The translations under genes were made by a program, and so were the position numbers. From Allium sativum (taxonomy: Eukaryota; Streptophyta; Magnoliopsida; Asparagales; Amaryllidaceae), in assembly GCA_030737875.1 (NCBI GenBank), contig CM060912.1, positions 262,246,231 through 262,310,230 of the forward strand: DNA of 64,000 nucleotides, read 5' to 3'. Positions 1-11,430 of the stretch are shown here, one piece after another. The notes below the pieces were generated by a model. It searched no databases and was not told the origin of the DNA. It worked only from the letters and a program-made list of their open reading frames with translations. Each line of letters opens with the position of its first letter. Position 1 is the stretch's first letter.

Positions 1-418
1 TTGACAAATTCGTATTATTGAGAACACACATTGTCAAATTACAAGTTTTACTCATCTTGTTTGAAGTCCTCGTGTTGTAAGAGGCGAGTTGTGAAGTCCT
101 CGTGTTGATAGAGGCGTGAAATCCCGTTTGGTTGCTCGGGTGTTGTGAACCTGTTTCCTCCGGGTTAAGTGAGGATATTGTTTAGTGAAATTCCAGATAG
201 GAGATCTGGGACTGGACGTAGGACGGTGCTCCGAACCAGTATAAAAATCCCTGTTGTGATTTTTCTATTACTGCATTTACTTATCTGTGATATTGCTTCT
301 GTGAGATCTTTCTTTATTAAATATTTATTTGCATAACTATTGTAAATATAGAAGTTAGTATATCACATACATTTCGCATATCCATATTACTGATCCTGCC
401 TAAGTCGTATATCGGCTC
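1..418 (+). mobile_element. Copia-like LTR fragment (right part)
   Basis: The D LTR copy at 14991 onward matches this window only from about 419, so 1-418 is a separate insertion cut off by the window edge. It has the repeated phrase GAAGTCCTCGTGTTG (64-78 and 94-108) and a GGGACTGGACGTAGG ... CCGAACCAGTATAAA stretch (about 208-247). Similar phrases occur in LTRs of plant Ty1/copia elements of the SIRE/Tork type. That assignment is from memory of the family and no coding part is visible. The exact right junction is blurred by a shared CTTTCACCCC. Confidence 0.4.
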
Positions 419-799
419 TTTCACCCCTGGATTGTAATTAATGGAAGTAATCTTACATTCTCTTTTGTTTTACCCATTGTCATATTCCATAGTTACAATA
501 ACATGTTTTACTTAACATGTAATTAAGTACATTTCATCCCAGTTCACCTGTTTTCTTTTTAACATATCACTACAACTTGTCGTTGTTTACTTATTAACTT
601 AGTTCTCTTAACTAAGGTTACTAATAAGATTCCTTTCCTTTTATTATAACTTATGTTATAATTTTCACTTGTCCCTAGGACAAGCCTACCTATTATATAA
701 CATTCTCATTAAAGTAATTATATATAATAGGGTATTATCATTTCCCGTTTACTCCAATTCATTACCATTTATCTATATATGGTTATAATGCACTAGACC

Positions 800-1012
800 T
801 CCCACATTAAGCCTACAACTTGTGGATTCTGGATATGTCGGGAGCGTACGGGCAGACTTCTTCCTCAAGTCGGACTTAACCTCGTGTCTTAGCACGCTAC
901 ACGTTTATGCACTTAGACCCCTCACATTAGATTCACTACTAGTGGTTGCTGGATATGTCGGGCGGGTCCGGGAAGACTTCCACAACAAGCATAATCTAAC
1001 CTCGTGCCTAAG
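800..1012 (-). repeat. Twin-hairpin module, D left copy (degenerate)
   Basis: Two successive units of about 110 bp. Unit 1 has arms ACTTGTGG (818-825) and CCTCAAGT (863-870, one mismatch). Unit 2 is more eroded. Both share the loop text GGATATGTCGGG and GACTTC with the copies at 15344, 25111 and 32248. Confidence 0.7.
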
Positions 1013-2046
1013 CGCGGTTACAATTTCAAATTATTGTAAATCTAGGCATTTACCTTACTATCCAATTTTATGTTTATTATTCCCTAAATTCCCATCTAAT
1101 TCACGCTACAAGTTATGCCCCAACAAAGATTTAGATCAACATGTAAATTATGCCCCAAATCCCAAGTTTTTGGATCCAAGTACAAATTATGCCTAATATT
1201 CCCAATCATGTTTTTCAATATGAATTATTCGCAAATTAAACATTCCCAATCATTCCTAATTTCGTGTGTTCGTGTATTTCAGCGGCATGCCTAGGCTCGA
1301 AGGTAGCCTGGCTATAAAACAAAAAGGGAAAAAGGGAGAGAGAGGAGAACAAGAATAGGCATAAATAAAACTAGCATATGATAATAGAATTAGTCATGCA
1401 AACAAAATAGGCAGAGTGATAGGATTAGGTGATCCAACATAATAGATATACGATGACATGATTAGGCCAACTATCATAATAGACATAAGGTGACATAATT
1501 AATAGAATAAGGATGTCATGCATAGGCATAATGAGATCTAAAAAATGAATTAGATCTACAAATAATGGCAGATCTGTTATGATTCAGGCTACTCAATATG
1601 CATAGGCTTAGATTCAATTCATTATGACAGGATAGGCATATAAGAACAAATCTGATATGGTCCAAAATAGTCACAGGCTTAGATCCAATTCATAGTCATG
1701 TCAAAATAACTTAGATACACAGGTTATGCAGATCTGATATGATTCAATTCATAGACATGTCAAAATATAACTTTTAAGTATTTATATCTAAAAATAACAT
1801 AGACTCACTATGATTGGATCTAAGAAATAGAAGAGGGATTGCAGATGTTGAATCACATATTTCTGAATTCGCCTAACTCCCATTGTAGAAGAAGAATAAG
1901 CTATTTTAGTCTAAGTAGATGCAACATCTAGTTCTCCATTGTTTTTGAATGAATAAAACAATGGGTATATGGTCTTATTTATAGCCTAGGTTTAGCGAAT
2001 ATAGCCAAGAATTCAGTCCACATATGAAAAAATAAATTTTTCCTGA

Positions 2047-2148
2047 ATCTAGGGGGTGTAGACACCCCTGTGTGGGTGTCGACACCCCTGTGTGGGTGCC
2101 GACCCATGGGTCGACACCCCTTTGACGGGGTCGACACCCATGGGCGGG
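2047..2148 (-). repeat. GTCGAC palindrome array in U3 of D (left LTR)
   Basis: A GC-rich island in an AT-rich LTR, about 290 bp inside the U3 end. It holds repeated GGGTGTCGACACCC-type palindromes and variants such as GGGTGCCGACCC and GGGGTCGACACCC. The other LTR has a rearranged version at 17137-17238. It may be an enhancer-like subrepeat, which is an inference. Confidence 0.7.
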
Positions 2149-2431
2149 AATTTTCCCGCTTCCCTTTTTCTATTCGATTTTTGGAATATTTTGAATTCTA
2201 GACTTATTATATGTGTGTGTGTATATATATATATTCTTCTTATGTGTATACAAACATCAAACCTTAATATCTTCTTCATACGGTGTCCGTTTTACGCAAA
2301 CCAGGTGTCTATTTTGACCAGAATTCCGAGATGAAAGCAATAGTGCAGTCTGTTTCCAATAATTCTGAATATTTATTTAATTATTCTTTAATTTAACATC
2401 TTTAGTGTTGTTAAAATTATGGGGTGTTACA

Positions 2432-2449
2432 TTCTCCCCTACTTAAATG
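2432..2449 (-). promoter_or_regulatory. Polypurine tract of D
   Basis: Read on the minus strand this is TTTAAGTAGGGGAGAA, directly abutting the LTR start TGTAACACC. It is the plus-strand primer site expected at the end of a Ty3/gypsy interior. Upstream on the minus strand lies GGGGACGAAATCA, a phrase common just before the PPT in plant chromoviruses. Confidence 0.85.
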
Positions 2450-3079
2450 ATTTCGTCCCCGAAATCTCCAATTTAAGAAGAATGTATATCCTAACATCCA
2501 TCACCCATCTACTCATCCATCAATCACAGACATCCATTGTCCTTAAAAGTTTATAATGCTTATACGAACATATGCAAAGGTGTGTGTATATGTCCTTGTA
2601 TTAATGCGAAAGATCAGGTGGTCTACTGATTTCGTCGACCTCCTTAATGCGATGTATGTTAGTGTCATGAATCCAGCATGTATGCAAATAATCCTATTAC
2701 AACATGTAAGTTCTATATGCGTGCGCAGTCATTCATCCAAATGCAACATCCATATGATGGTACACCCACTTTCATCCCTTAAAAGAAGAAAAATGCACAC
2801 ACATCCATATGTACTATGAGAGTGATTGAGTCGATCTAGTACCTAATGTGTGTGTATATGCATCCACGAGCAATCACTAGCAAACACTTGCATCCACTTG
2901 CATCCATCAAACATAACATGTCTCAAAACACATGTTTACATCCATGGGATTCCTACCTGAAGGTCAAAGATTCGTTCGATAGGATATACTTTAAATGATG
3001 GAAACAAGCATGAATAAAAGTTTTGGAAAGGAAGTTAAGAATATACCCTTGAAAAGAAAAGGGTACGAAGCGTGAATCT

Positions 3080-3508
3080 TGTCTTCAATTTACCAAGTTG
3101 CCTCCTCTTGGTTATCTCCCCACTGAACTTTCATCAACTTGACTTCTCTGTTGCGTAGCTTCTTAAATTCTGATCCAAGAATATGGGTAGAAACTCGTAA
3201 AACTGTCGCCTCCCGTTCCACTCCTCCTTCCTCAAGCATACTCGGCTCAACTACTCCTGTTGTATCGTACAAACACTTCTGTCGAAGAACATCCGCTAAT
3301 CTCCCTGGAAACTTTACCCTAGAAGCCATTTGAATTCTTTCCATTATGGGAAATGGTCCTACAAACCTTGGTGAAACCATGTCTCCTACCTCAACTCAAT
3401 ATCGGTTCTTCCTTTATCTGTGTATGACTTCTGCTTGTCCTGAGCTATCTTCATGCACTTGTAGATAAGATCAATCTTTTCTGAAGTTTCTCTAATCGTC
3501 TCAGGTCC
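3080..3508 (-). pseudogene. Integrase C-terminal remnant of D
   Basis: Read on the minus strand, the fragment starts near 3508 with GPETIRETSEK, then AQDKQKSYTDK, a stop near 3390 and a frame change. It resumes with SPRFVGPFPIMERI (3380 down) and closes with LRNREVKLMKVQW and EEATW near 3090. These are hallmarks of the C-terminal part of gypsy integrases (the GPF motif and the terminal EEATW of chromovirus-type tails). The zinc-binding HHCC and catalytic DDE domains that should precede GPETI are missing. Only about 20 bp separate this fragment from RNase H sequence, so a deletion junction lies at about 3509-3528. Confidence 0.85.
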
Positions 3509-3528
3509 AAGTGGAAGCATATCTCCCC

Positions 3529-3850
3529 TGCCTCAATTTGAGATACTTCTGCGAGAACATATACTTGTGCGACTTATGGTCCATGTATAATTCGAACCTC
3601 TCTCCTAGCAGATACTGCCACCAAGTCTTAAGCGCGGATACTTTAGCGGCTAATTCCAAAACATGGGTAGGGTAGTTCTTCTCGTGAACCCTTAACTGTC
3701 TTCCTCCATAACATACTACCCTTCTATATCAAGATGGCACTGAGCTCTGTTCCCCTCGCATCAGTATATACTTTGTTTCCGTCAGGAAAAATCAAAACTG
3801 GGGATATTGTCGGAGCCCTCTTTGGCTGCAAAAAAGCATCCACAAAATCA
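3529..3850 (-). pseudogene. RNase H remnant of D pol
   Basis: On the minus strand the frame reads PVLIFPDG, VYTDARG, then after a stop GGRQLRVHEKNYPTH, LELAAKVSALKTWWQYL, and FELYMDHKSHKYMF ending at LKLRQ near 3529. This matches the RNase H of Ty3/gypsy pol: the first active Asp is in YTDA and a later one in the TDHKSL-like motif, here MDHKSH. Stops and frame changes show it is dead. It follows RT directly and is followed by the integrase tail with the core deleted. Confidence 0.85.
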
Positions 3851-4060
3851 ATGTTCCAAAGGTCAAATTCTTCTTCGTCAGTTTGGCGTGTGAGGCTGAT
3901 ATCTTTGCGAAGTCCTTAATGAACTTCCTATAATTGCCCGCTAAACCAAGAAAACTTCTCACCTCCATTGCATTCTTTGGGATCTACTAATCTTGAACTG
4001 CAACTACCTTTGCGGGATCTACTGTTATCCCATCCTTAGAGACCACATGCCCTTAAAATC

Positions 4061-4740
4061 TCACTCCTTTTCTCCAAAAATTGCATTGGAGAACTTCGCT
4101 TTAAGTTGGTGCGCACAGAGAGTTTCCATAAACTCCCTCAAATGTCGGGCATGCTTTTCCTCGCTCTTCGAGAAAATCAAGATGTCATCAACAAAGACTA
4201 CAACGAACTTGTTTAGGAACTCCCAAAACACCCTACTCATTTGATCAACAAAATAGGAGGGTGCATTTGTCAACCCAAAAGGCATAACGAGTCACTCGAA
4301 GAAACTATCTTAGTTCTAAAGGCAGTCTTGTCTGTACTTTCCTCAGCCACGTTCAACTGACGAAACCCCATGGCCAAGTCTAACTGAGAGAAAGAAGATG
4401 AACCAACAAGCTAGTCAAACAGATCATCTAACCTCGGAGGTGGGTGCCTATTTTTCTTAGTGAGTTTATTCAACTCTCTATAGTCCACACATAAGCGAAG
4501 CGAACCATCCTCTTTAGTGGCGAATACTACTGGAGCACCCCATTCAGATATACTTCGCCTAATAAACCCTTTCTCAAGTAGCTGCCCTACTTGCTTGCTG
4601 TGCTCCCTCCTTTTCTCTTGGAGCCGTATGGTGCACAGGCAATGCAACTGGTTTTGCATTGTCCACCAAGTACATACGGAAATTGATCTCGCGCCTTGGA
4701 GGTAAGCCCTAAACCTCATCAAAAACATCAAGATACTCAC
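4061..4740 (-). pseudogene. Reverse transcriptase remnant of D
   Basis: Two open pieces on the minus strand cover most of the Ty3/gypsy RT. The first (4740-4411) has [33 protein letters not shown] and PRLDDLFD. The second (4285-4061) has MPFGLTNAP, the catalytic FVDDILIFS (usually YxDD, here FVDD) and LREFMETL. The 125 bp between them carry an LDLAMGF-like remnant with stops. Order and spacing are normal for an RT fused behind the protease. It cannot encode an active enzyme. Confidence 0.9.
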
Positions 4741-4849
4741 GGACTACTGGTACAGATCGTAGATCATCGATAGATGCATCAAGTGACTCTATGAAACTTA
4801 GCATGACAGACACTTTAGGATCATAAGAAATCTTGAGGGTCCTCCTATG

Positions 4850-5225
4850 GCAAGTCAAAAGTATAACGACCCTCCTCTCGTAATCCATAATGGAACCATA
4901 CATGGCTAGCCAATCCATCCCTAGAATCAATCCATAGCCCATGAAACAAGATATGTGTCGCACTCAAACTCGACTCCTAACACGGATATTCTCAAACCTC
5001 GACAAATCATAAACATATGAGCCGTACCCCAATGGGGTTTGAGACAACTACGGGATCTACAACCATACTAGTAATAAGGTGTAGAGACTCAACCATAGAA
5101 ATCAGATATAAAAGAATGCAAAGCGTCTGATTCAAAAAAAAAGTTCTAACTGGATAATTGGAAAAGAGAAATCAAACATTTAATGGAAACTTTACTACCT
5201 CTATCCGGTACACTGACTACGAGAA
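4850..5225 (-). pseudogene. Aspartic protease remnant of D
   Basis: On the minus strand the retropepsin tail LILGMDWLAMYGSIMDY is clear (4940-4890). Further upstream comes a TPLGYG stretch and, at 5133-5122, ESDALHSF in the place where these proteases carry D[ST]GATHSF. The catalytic Asp and the Gly have therefore changed. Stops lie between the blocks. The fragment sits between the gag zinc knuckles and the RT, as expected for gag-pro-pol. Confidence 0.8.
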
Positions 5226-5525
5226 CATACACCTGCCCTTTGGTTATGTCCTTGTTTCTTCAGGCATTCCCTCTTATAGTGTCCGACCTCACCACAGTTG
5301 AAGCAAGCGTTCTTCCTTTTTCGGCAATCTTTGTCCAAATGACCCAAGCGCTTACAGCCATGACATTTCTTAGAGGATTTTCCTACTTGCGATGGTGGAG
5401 GGACAACGGCTGCAGCTGGGGGAGGGACGTCTCCTTGGCTCCCAGTAGGTTCCGTAGCATTGAGATATTTATGGAACTAATCCGGTACTTGAACACCCTT
5501 GAGAATATTAGGTTCTCCAGACATG
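5225..5525 (-). pseudogene. Gag remnant of D with two CCHC zinc knuckles
   Basis: A start MSGEPNILKG lies at 5525 on the minus strand. An in-frame stop follows 15 codons later, then a proline/alanine-rich linker and two nucleocapsid zinc knuckles, CHGCKRLGHLDKDC and CFNCGEVGHYKREC (both CX2CX4HX4C, about 5370-5280). Two knuckles are less usual than one in plant chromoviruses. The roughly 250-residue capsid region that normally precedes the knuckles is missing, so the N-terminus is joined almost directly to the nucleocapsid. Confidence 0.8.
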
Positions 5526-5690
5526 TTGAAACGAAAAGGAAAAAGGGATTCAAACAGAGAATCAGAAGATATTTCCTATGGCTTTGGGGAATATGTTTTT
5601 CAAAGTAGACTTTTCTTTTGAAAATGCTTCCTTTTTAAAACCTTTTTGAAAACAATTTTCAAAATCTTTTATCCTATCTGGTAACCTTCA

Positions 5691-5702
5691 GCTCTGATAC
5701 CA
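5691..5702 (-). promoter_or_regulatory. Primer-binding site of D (initiator tRNA-Met)
   Basis: TGGTATCAGAGC on the minus strand, complementary to the 3' end of plant initiator tRNA-Met, two bases from the LTR end at 5705. Confidence 0.9.
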
Positions 5703-5704
5703 AG

Positions 5705-5718
5705 TGTGACACCCCACG
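5705..5718 (-). repeat. 5' LTR of D, terminal stub
   Basis: Fourteen bp (TGTGACACCCCACG) between the PBS and solo LTR C. They are the 3' end of D's 5' LTR, which resumes at 13433 on the far side of C. Confidence 0.65.
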
Positions 5719-6639
5719 TGTAACAACCCGGAAATCTGAGCCAATTTAAATTTTTTATTTTGGCAATTTTGATGAATTTTGAATATTTAAAATGAATTAT
5801 TTTAAATAATAACGTCGAGAAATTTATTTTGAATAGAATTAGAACATATATATTTATTTGAATCGTCGTTAGAATATAAATATTTATTTTAAATTATAAA
5901 AGGGATTGAAAATGGCGCGGTAGTTCGAAAATTCGATTTCAAAGTTCAAATGAGTGTACAGGATTCAAAATAAACCGGATTTTGGCGAAACCAAAAATAT
6001 TAGAATCTATTTGAGAATATCTTTCCAACGAATCCGAAAAATTGAAATTTCATAGCGGGAATCAAAAGATATGCCCAGTTGAAAATTCGAAATAGTCGCT
6101 ATGGAATTTTGGCCCTTAAAAATAGCCATTTTGCAAACGACCTCGGTTTTCGACGAAACCATTTTTGTTGGATCCGTGATGTCAAGATATTGCTAGGTTT
6201 CAAAATTCATAATTTTCTGAATCAATATGTGAGTGTGGCAAAGGAAAACGCGTTTGACCAGTTTCAGTTGATTTTAATCGACTGGAAAATGGCCATTTTT
6301 CAAACGGTCTCAGAATTCGACGAAATTAGTTTTGTTAGGACCGTATCGTCAATACGAAGCTAGAAATAATTTTTCTGGAATTTTTAGAGTCCGTATGTGG
6401 TCCCGGTAAGTTGAAATGTGCGTTCAAATTCAATATATAGAGTTATATTTTGATTTTGATGGAAACTGATCGAAACGGCCGAACTGGCTTACAAAACATA
6501 TCCCATTGCGTTCGGAATGGGGATAATTAGCTATGGGCGACAGTCGGCGAGTTCGATTTGGGGTTTAAATGAAAAGGGTACTCTTCATGGAAAATAATAA
6601 TAATAAATAAATTAAATAATAATATAAAACCCCCTCCCT

Positions 6640-7040
6640 CCTATTCAAAGTCAACGCCACCCACCTTGTTACTTTTCCTGATCGTTTTCAAGGAAAAAAA
6701 AACCTAAATTACCCCGTCGCTCCCTGTTCTTCCCCAAAACCCACAACGGCAGCGACGACCCGCCCCCACCTACTCCGACCGCCGCCGTCTGATGATCCAC
6801 CCCCCTCTCATCGTCGCTGAACCCATATAGTTCCCCCCATCTCCAATCGCAACACCCCCCACATGCCCAAATCCGCCCAGAGCCACCACCTCGCGAGCAG
6901 GACACCTCACCACTTCGACGAACTCCATCCACCGCAGCCGCCAGTCTCCGTCACCGCACGGACGTGAGCAAGTTCGCCTCCCAATGGCAGCAACCACCTC
7001 GCGAGCAACTCCTCCCCCTCCTCCACGTCGAACCCAGTGG
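6640..7040 (+). other. GC-rich gene-like island inside LTR C
   Basis: A roughly 400-bp C-rich patch in an otherwise AT-rich LTR. Frames on the minus strand (6669-6997) are low-complexity Gly/Arg-rich and look like chance frames. Comparable GC-rich patches sit at similar places in the LTRs of B (22390-22550 and 55500-55730), N (27640-27900) and A (44040-44640). They may mark a promoter or 5' transcript region, which is inferred. Confidence 0.5.
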
Positions 7041-7079
7041 GCTTCTTTGTTTCTTCATTTTATTCTTTTCTTTTATGTA

Positions 7080-7680
7080 TTAGGACATTGTTATTAAATC
7101 TGAATTTTATTATAAAAAGTTTTGAATTTTATTATAATTTTTTTTGAATTTTATTATAAAGAGTTTTGATTTTTATAAATAATAAGTTTAGATTTTTATA
7201 ACTAAAAAGATTAGATTTTCATAATTAAAAAGATTTGATTTTTGATCATTCATAAAGATTTGATTTTTTTGCATTCATAAAGATTTGATTTTTAGCATTT
7301 GTAAAGATATGGTTTTTAATTATATAAAAATATGATTTTTAGTTAGATAAAAATATGATTTTTAGTTAAGTAAAAATATAATTTTTAGTAGATAAAAATA
7401 TGAATTTTATGCATATAGCTTTGTTATAAAAATAGTATCTTTATGTATATGTTAACATAATAAAAATTTGATCTTTATAAAGAAGTAGCGAATAAAAAAT
7501 ATGATTTTTATTTATACAATAGCATAATAAAAATATGATTTTTATTATGTAAAGAGCGATATAAAAATATAATTTTAATACATGAAGTGATATTATAAAA
7601 ATGTGATTTTTATATGAGTAGCGGTATAAATATGTGATTTTTATTTATAAATATCATCATATTAAAAATATGATTTTTAA
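7080..7680. repeat. AAAAATATGATTTTTA imperfect palindrome array in C
   Basis: About 600 bp of tandem degenerate units of roughly 20-40 bp, evolving from TTTTATTATAAAAAG to AAAAATATGATTTTTA. Each unit is close to self-complementary. There is no coding potential. Confidence 0.75.
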
Positions 7681-7960
7681 TATATATACCGCGTGAAACA
7701 GACTGCGTTAGGAGCACGGTGAAGAACGCTGCGCATTGGAAACAAATCCAAATCCGAACCGTTTAACAATAAAGAATGACGGAGTGGATCCCTAAGGTGA
7801 GAACTCCTCACTGAAATTATTTTTATACAGTTATTTGTTTTATTACTGCTTATATGAATTGCTCCCCGTCGTCCACAGACCATATGACTTGTTTGGTTGT
7901 GTGTTTGGATTGATTTGTTTGTGTGGATTTGGTTTGTAATGTAGAATGGACAAATAAAAT

Positions 7961-8566
7961 ATTCATGTGTTGAATATAATAAAATATTCATGTGTTGAAA
8001 TAAAATAAATATTCATTTACAAATCAGACGATTTGTTTATGTACACACATTTATATAACATGGATTGGGACGATAAATTTTACACATCGCCCAACTGCAC
8101 AAATAAAAATCTGTGTTTGCTGTTTGGAAACCCCACACGGGTATTGGGATGAAATTTGACATACACTAATCCCAATAATTAGTTGTATGTCAATCGATTG
8201 GTTGGCAGGCTATCATAAGCGTTAATTATTTTTATTTAATGCTTATGCAGTTGTGTTGTGCACTTTTGATGATGGATGATTGTTTATCGCCGTTATTTTA
8301 TACATGTGTTGTATGGAATCCATATAAATAACCTTATATGGTAATTGATTGGGTCTCATTCCAATTTGGAAAATAATATTCAGAAAACGAATTAAAATAC
8401 TCATGTGTTGAGAATCAAACTATTCATGTGTTGAATAAAATCTTTAAACGATAAAAATCACATTTTTATCGAATATATAAACTATAAAAATATTCATGTG
8501 TTGAATAAAATACTTAAAACTAAATGATACTCATGTGTTGAGAATTAAAATATTCATGTGTTGAGT
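7961..8566. repeat. YTCA-TGTGT-TGAR hairpin repeats in C
   Basis: Seven copies start at 7961, 7986, 8400, 8422, 8492, 8530 and 8552. The arms are ATTCA/TGAAT in some copies and CTCA/TGAG in others, always around the same TGTGT centre. The last copy pairs T with G. The stretch 8010-8390 between the two clusters is AT-rich LTR sequence with no gene. Confidence 0.75.
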
Positions 8567-9845
8567 AAAAGCCGTATTGATTAGATATGCGCCATTTTGA
8601 CGCGAACGATATTTATATCGATTTTATTCATTTTTATAATGAATAGCGAAAAGGAAAACATTTCAAAATCTGATATTTTGAAAATATTATCATTAACACT
8701 ATAATGATAAGGAATATTCAATTTTGTTTTAAAATTGAAAATGAAGTTGGAATCGTTTTTAAAACGAATTTAAAATGATTTATAAAATACGTTTTAAAAG
8801 GAAATCGACGAAATATATATAATATATATATTATATGGCCTAAATAGAACGCGCCGCGCTGCGGCAGTTCGCGAATTTCGACCATTGACTTCGAATTGAC
8901 ATTGCGGGAGATCCGACCGCCGGATTCTCCTAAATCCAGAACCGTTGGGTTTGTATCGAAAAGAGCTTTCTAACGAATATTAGAAATTAGAAATCTAACA
9001 GTTTGATTTGGAATTATGTCCAAATCAAATTTGGAAAAGGTCGCTGTAAGTGCAGTGCGATGGCCGTTGATGGAAATCGACTGTACGGGCCTTGATAAAA
9101 TTATTAAAAATAGTAATAATTTGTGTAAAATCATAAGAAATGATTTGGAAAGAATTGAGATGAAAAATTCCATATTTGAAAAGGTAAAAATAGATTTTTA
9201 TCGAAATGAACTAGTTTTGAACTAGAGTTATAATTCATTTATTTTTCAAATAAATAAATTGGATTTGAAAGGGTTTTAAAAGTAACCAGAATTTCCAATA
9301 ATTGAATTGGAATGGATTTGAATCGAAATTGTCTTTGGAATATTTCGATGTTGGATTTCGTGATTATACAGATATTGTTATGGAAATTTGAAAGATATTT
9401 ATATCGTTATTTCCAATACGATATTTGTTGGTCGTAGAATTTGATATTGAATATAAGCCGATATATTTTCTATTCAGAGCCTTGTATTTAATATCAAATG
9501 AGATTTGGGTTTGTCGTGAACGGTATCTTTAATAATACTGTTCTTAGACCCAACGGAGTTAAGAAAATCAGAAACTAACTGAAGATTAGTTAAGTTGAAT
9601 GGTTTCCTGGGTATTGATCTGATGTTGGTTTCGGCCTTTGGGGTTATTACTTAGGGAATTGTTCACTTGCTAATTTACGGTTAAAGGCTGATGGAATAGA
9701 AAGTGATTTTGGGTTTATTGTGAACCGTGTTTTAAATGACATTGGTTCTTTAACCCAGTTAAAGATAGGATTTATTTCTTGGATTTGAATAATCATTAAG
9801 TAATGGTTTTTGGAAATTAAGACTGAATTAGAGTTTTAATGAATC

Positions 9846-11430
9846 TTTTTTTTTGCATAGCAAGCGAGGTTAGATGGCCCCTACCATATTTATTAAAACA
9901 CAAGCATTGTTACAAAATAAAAGAAAATTCAAGAGCTACATCTTATAATAGAGAGGATCATTACATGTTTAGGAGTACAAACATCACTAAACACTCAAGC
10001 GTTCCTCTCCATCCATAAGAAATAAATAGTTTTCTTGAATAACTTCAGTAATAAACAACTTCTAGAACTCTTCCACCTTGAAGCTTTGAAAACAATGTAC
10101 CATTCTTCCCAAGAGTTAACAGCCGGAGTATGCAAACCAAAGTGCACTAGTACACGAGACCAAACAAATTTGGAGTAATCACAGTCAAAATAAATATGAG
10201 GAATAGTTTCTGACTGGTAGCCACATAGAGAACACACATCATCATCAATGATAGACATCCTTTTCAGTTTGCTTCTTGTGTGCACGACATTCATCAAGAT
10301 CCTCCATAGGAAAACATTCTCTTTCGAAATAGAATTATTGGACCATATTCTAGAGTGCCACGGAAATGTACTGTCATTAGACAACATGTTAAGATAAACC
10401 TGGTTTATAGAGTGATCACTCCCATTCCAACTGGAATGGCAGTCGCTAGGAAGCCGAATTGAATTTTGGATAGAAGTCCAAGTATTTCTCACCAGAGAGG
10501 AACTACAAAATGGAAGAACTAAAGTCCCATTAATGTATAAACTAGCAACTGAGGCCCTTTCACTAATCCCTGTCAATCTTCGATTCTCATAACTGATTAA
10601 CTGAGATAGAATTTTTCCTTTGTCGAACCATGGATCGTGCCAAAAAGAAATATGTTGATAGTATTTCAAACCACATTGGAACATTGGTTGCATAAGATCT
10701 CTATATTTCAGTAAGTTTGTCCACTGCCAACAACAGTTAGCCGATGGCATCATCAACCAAAAGTTTTGATCCTTGATTAAGTTAGTCCTACACCACGAAG
10801 CCCATAGATTTGAGTCAAACCTATACAACTTATCAATTCTAGATGAGAGAGCCGCCCTGTTCCAAAGCTTTAAATTCATGACGCCAAGACCACCACATTT
10901 ATAATGTCGGCACACCTTCTTGAATGAAATAGGTACAAGTTTTTTAGAGTACGGATTCCCATGCCAAAGAAAGTGATTCAAAGCCAAATTAATCATATCA
11001 ATAATTTTTCCGGGAAGGATGAATAACCGTGCATAGTAAATACTCATACCAATAGCCAGAGATTTCACTATCACTAATCTACCCACCATCGAAAATTTTG
11101 AGGCTGGCCATGTTGCAATTTTGGATATAATACTTTCCACAAGCGGCAGACATTGCGAAGCCTTGAGGCTGGATGAACAAAGAGGCGCACCAAGATAAAG
11201 TTCATTATCATCCATTTGACTCAGCCCAGACAGATCATAAATAACATCTTTCAACTTATCATCGATTCCGGAACAGCGGATTTTTGACTTTCTTGTATTA
11301 ATGGACAGGCCAGTGCAGGAAGTGAATTCATTAAGAACCTCCCTAACACCAGAGATCGATCTGACATTGGGTTTAGTGAAGAGGAGGAGGTCATCAGCAA
11401 ATAGGAGAGAGGATATGCGTGAGACTTTGC
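9846..11430 (-). mobile_element. 5'-truncated L1-type LINE inside LTR C
   Basis: The homologous LTR of B (read on the minus strand from about 19910 to 19800) runs without interruption where C has 1.6 kb of extra sequence. The insert has a T9 run at its low-coordinate end (9846-9854), the poly(A) tail of a minus-strand element, and an RT reading frame that begins abruptly inside RT at about 11437. This is the usual 5' truncation of LINEs. The upstream junction carries a 31-bp tandem duplication of flanking sequence (11431-11492). Confidence 0.85.

Larger units (their letters stand above)
419..2431 (-). repeat. 3' LTR of gypsy element D, partial
   Basis: This stretch is homologous over its length to 14991-17508, once the hAT element there is removed. 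It ends with GGTGTTACA just before a polypurine tract, which fits an LTR start (TGTAACACC) read on the minus strand. It contains a twin-hairpin module (about 800-1010) and a GC-rich palindromic repeat block (2047-2148) close to the U3 start. No gene is present: the open frame at 822-1196 is only a translation of the hairpin module. The LTR continues beyond the left window edge behind the 1-418 insertion. Confidence 0.85.
2432..5704 (-). mobile_element. Interior of D, deleted Ty3/gypsy chromovirus-like element
   Basis: About 3.3 kb between the PPT at 2432 and the PBS at 5702, well short of the usual 4.5-5.5 kb. Fragments appear on the minus strand in the order gag, protease, RT, RNase H, integrase C-terminus, which is the Ty3/gypsy order. 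They lie in several frames and are broken by stops. The capsid part of gag and the integrase zinc and DDE domains are absent. About 2450-3075 holds no recognisable coding sequence. The intact PBS and PPT would allow copying only with proteins from another element. Confidence 0.85.

Noticed and set aside
822..1196. 124-residue frame at the left edge, and similar frames at 15349, 25083, 25165, 32220 and 32302
   Set aside because: They are translations of the twin-hairpin repeat on one or other strand. The repetition is in the DNA, not evidence of a protein.
5183..5608. 141-residue plus-strand frame
   Set aside because: Shadow of the gag zinc-knuckle region, which is coding on the minus strand.
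9995..11254. Longest frame in the window taken as a host gene
   Set aside because: It is clearly LINE RT with a zf-RVT domain, 5'-truncated and inserted into an LTR.
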